The position numbers and the translations under genes are program-made. The notes below the pieces were generated by a model. It was not told the origin of the DNA and did not search any database. It was given only the letters and a program-made list of their open reading frames with translations. 5,563 nucleotides of DNA from Acholeplasmatales bacterium (GTDB lineage Bacteria; Bacillota_I; Bacilli_A; Acholeplasmatales; Anaeroplasmataceae): assembly GCA_024681175.1 (NCBI GenBank), contig JAILBI010000209.1:1-5563 (forward strand). The letters are read 5' to 3'. Positions within the stretch are counted from its first letter, which is position 1. Each line of letters begins with the position of its first letter. Of the stretch, positions 5,534 to 5,563 are shown one piece after another.

Positions 5534-5563
5534 AATTAACTCCTAATTTTACTATAAGCATGA

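Noticed and set aside
5551..5556. TATAGT on the minus strand as the phospholipase -10 element
   Set aside because: A start about 7 nt further on would fall in the ribosome binding site, and any -35 would lie outside the window, so it cannot be supported.
1..5563. CRISPR array, insertion sequence, tRNA or phage genes
   Set aside because: No spaced long repeats, transposase motifs, terminal inverted repeats or cloverleaf sequences were seen on either strand.

Overview
The window is low-G+C DNA with AGA, TTA and AAA/GAA-rich codon use, GAGG/AGGAG-type ribosome binding sites and tightly packed genes. This points to a Bacillota (Firmicutes) genome, most likely Clostridia/Lachnospiraceae-like. The taxonomic placement is an inference from composition and gene content, not from a marker gene.

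Layout. Positions 1-236 hold the 3' end of an unrecognised plus-strand gene. A 92-bp gap (237-328) follows, holding a striking run of TTTACA-type hexamers, several exactly 11 bp apart, which reads as a Pho box array with a plausible -10 element. Then comes a compact three-gene plus-strand operon (329-4264): a Na+/phosphate cotransporter-family membrane protein with a C-terminal PhoU-like domain, an OmpR/PhoB-type response regulator and a PhoR-type sensor histidine kinase. The first junction is 10 bp with the ribosome binding site overlapping the upstream stop codon, and the second is a 4-bp ATGA overlap. A 426-bp convergent intergenic region (4265-4690) holds a doubtful 58-codon ORF that contains a 12-bp perfect inverted repeat, several further hairpins, a good plus-strand terminator and a good minus-strand terminator. 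A minus-strand patatin-like phospholipase (5533-4691) ends the window.

How it fits together. The operon looks like a self-contained phosphate module. The kinase and regulator would form a PhoR-PhoP pair, the array upstream is the expected kind of target for that regulator (autoregulation), and the transporter carries its own PhoU-like domain, which in other systems links phosphate transport to PhoR signalling. The direction of phosphate transport is not settled by sequence: E. coli YjbB, with the same domain order, has been described as a phosphate exporter. The families are all known. The less ordinary points are the regularly spaced array, the coupling of transporter-PhoU with its two-component system, and the hairpin-rich convergent spacer.
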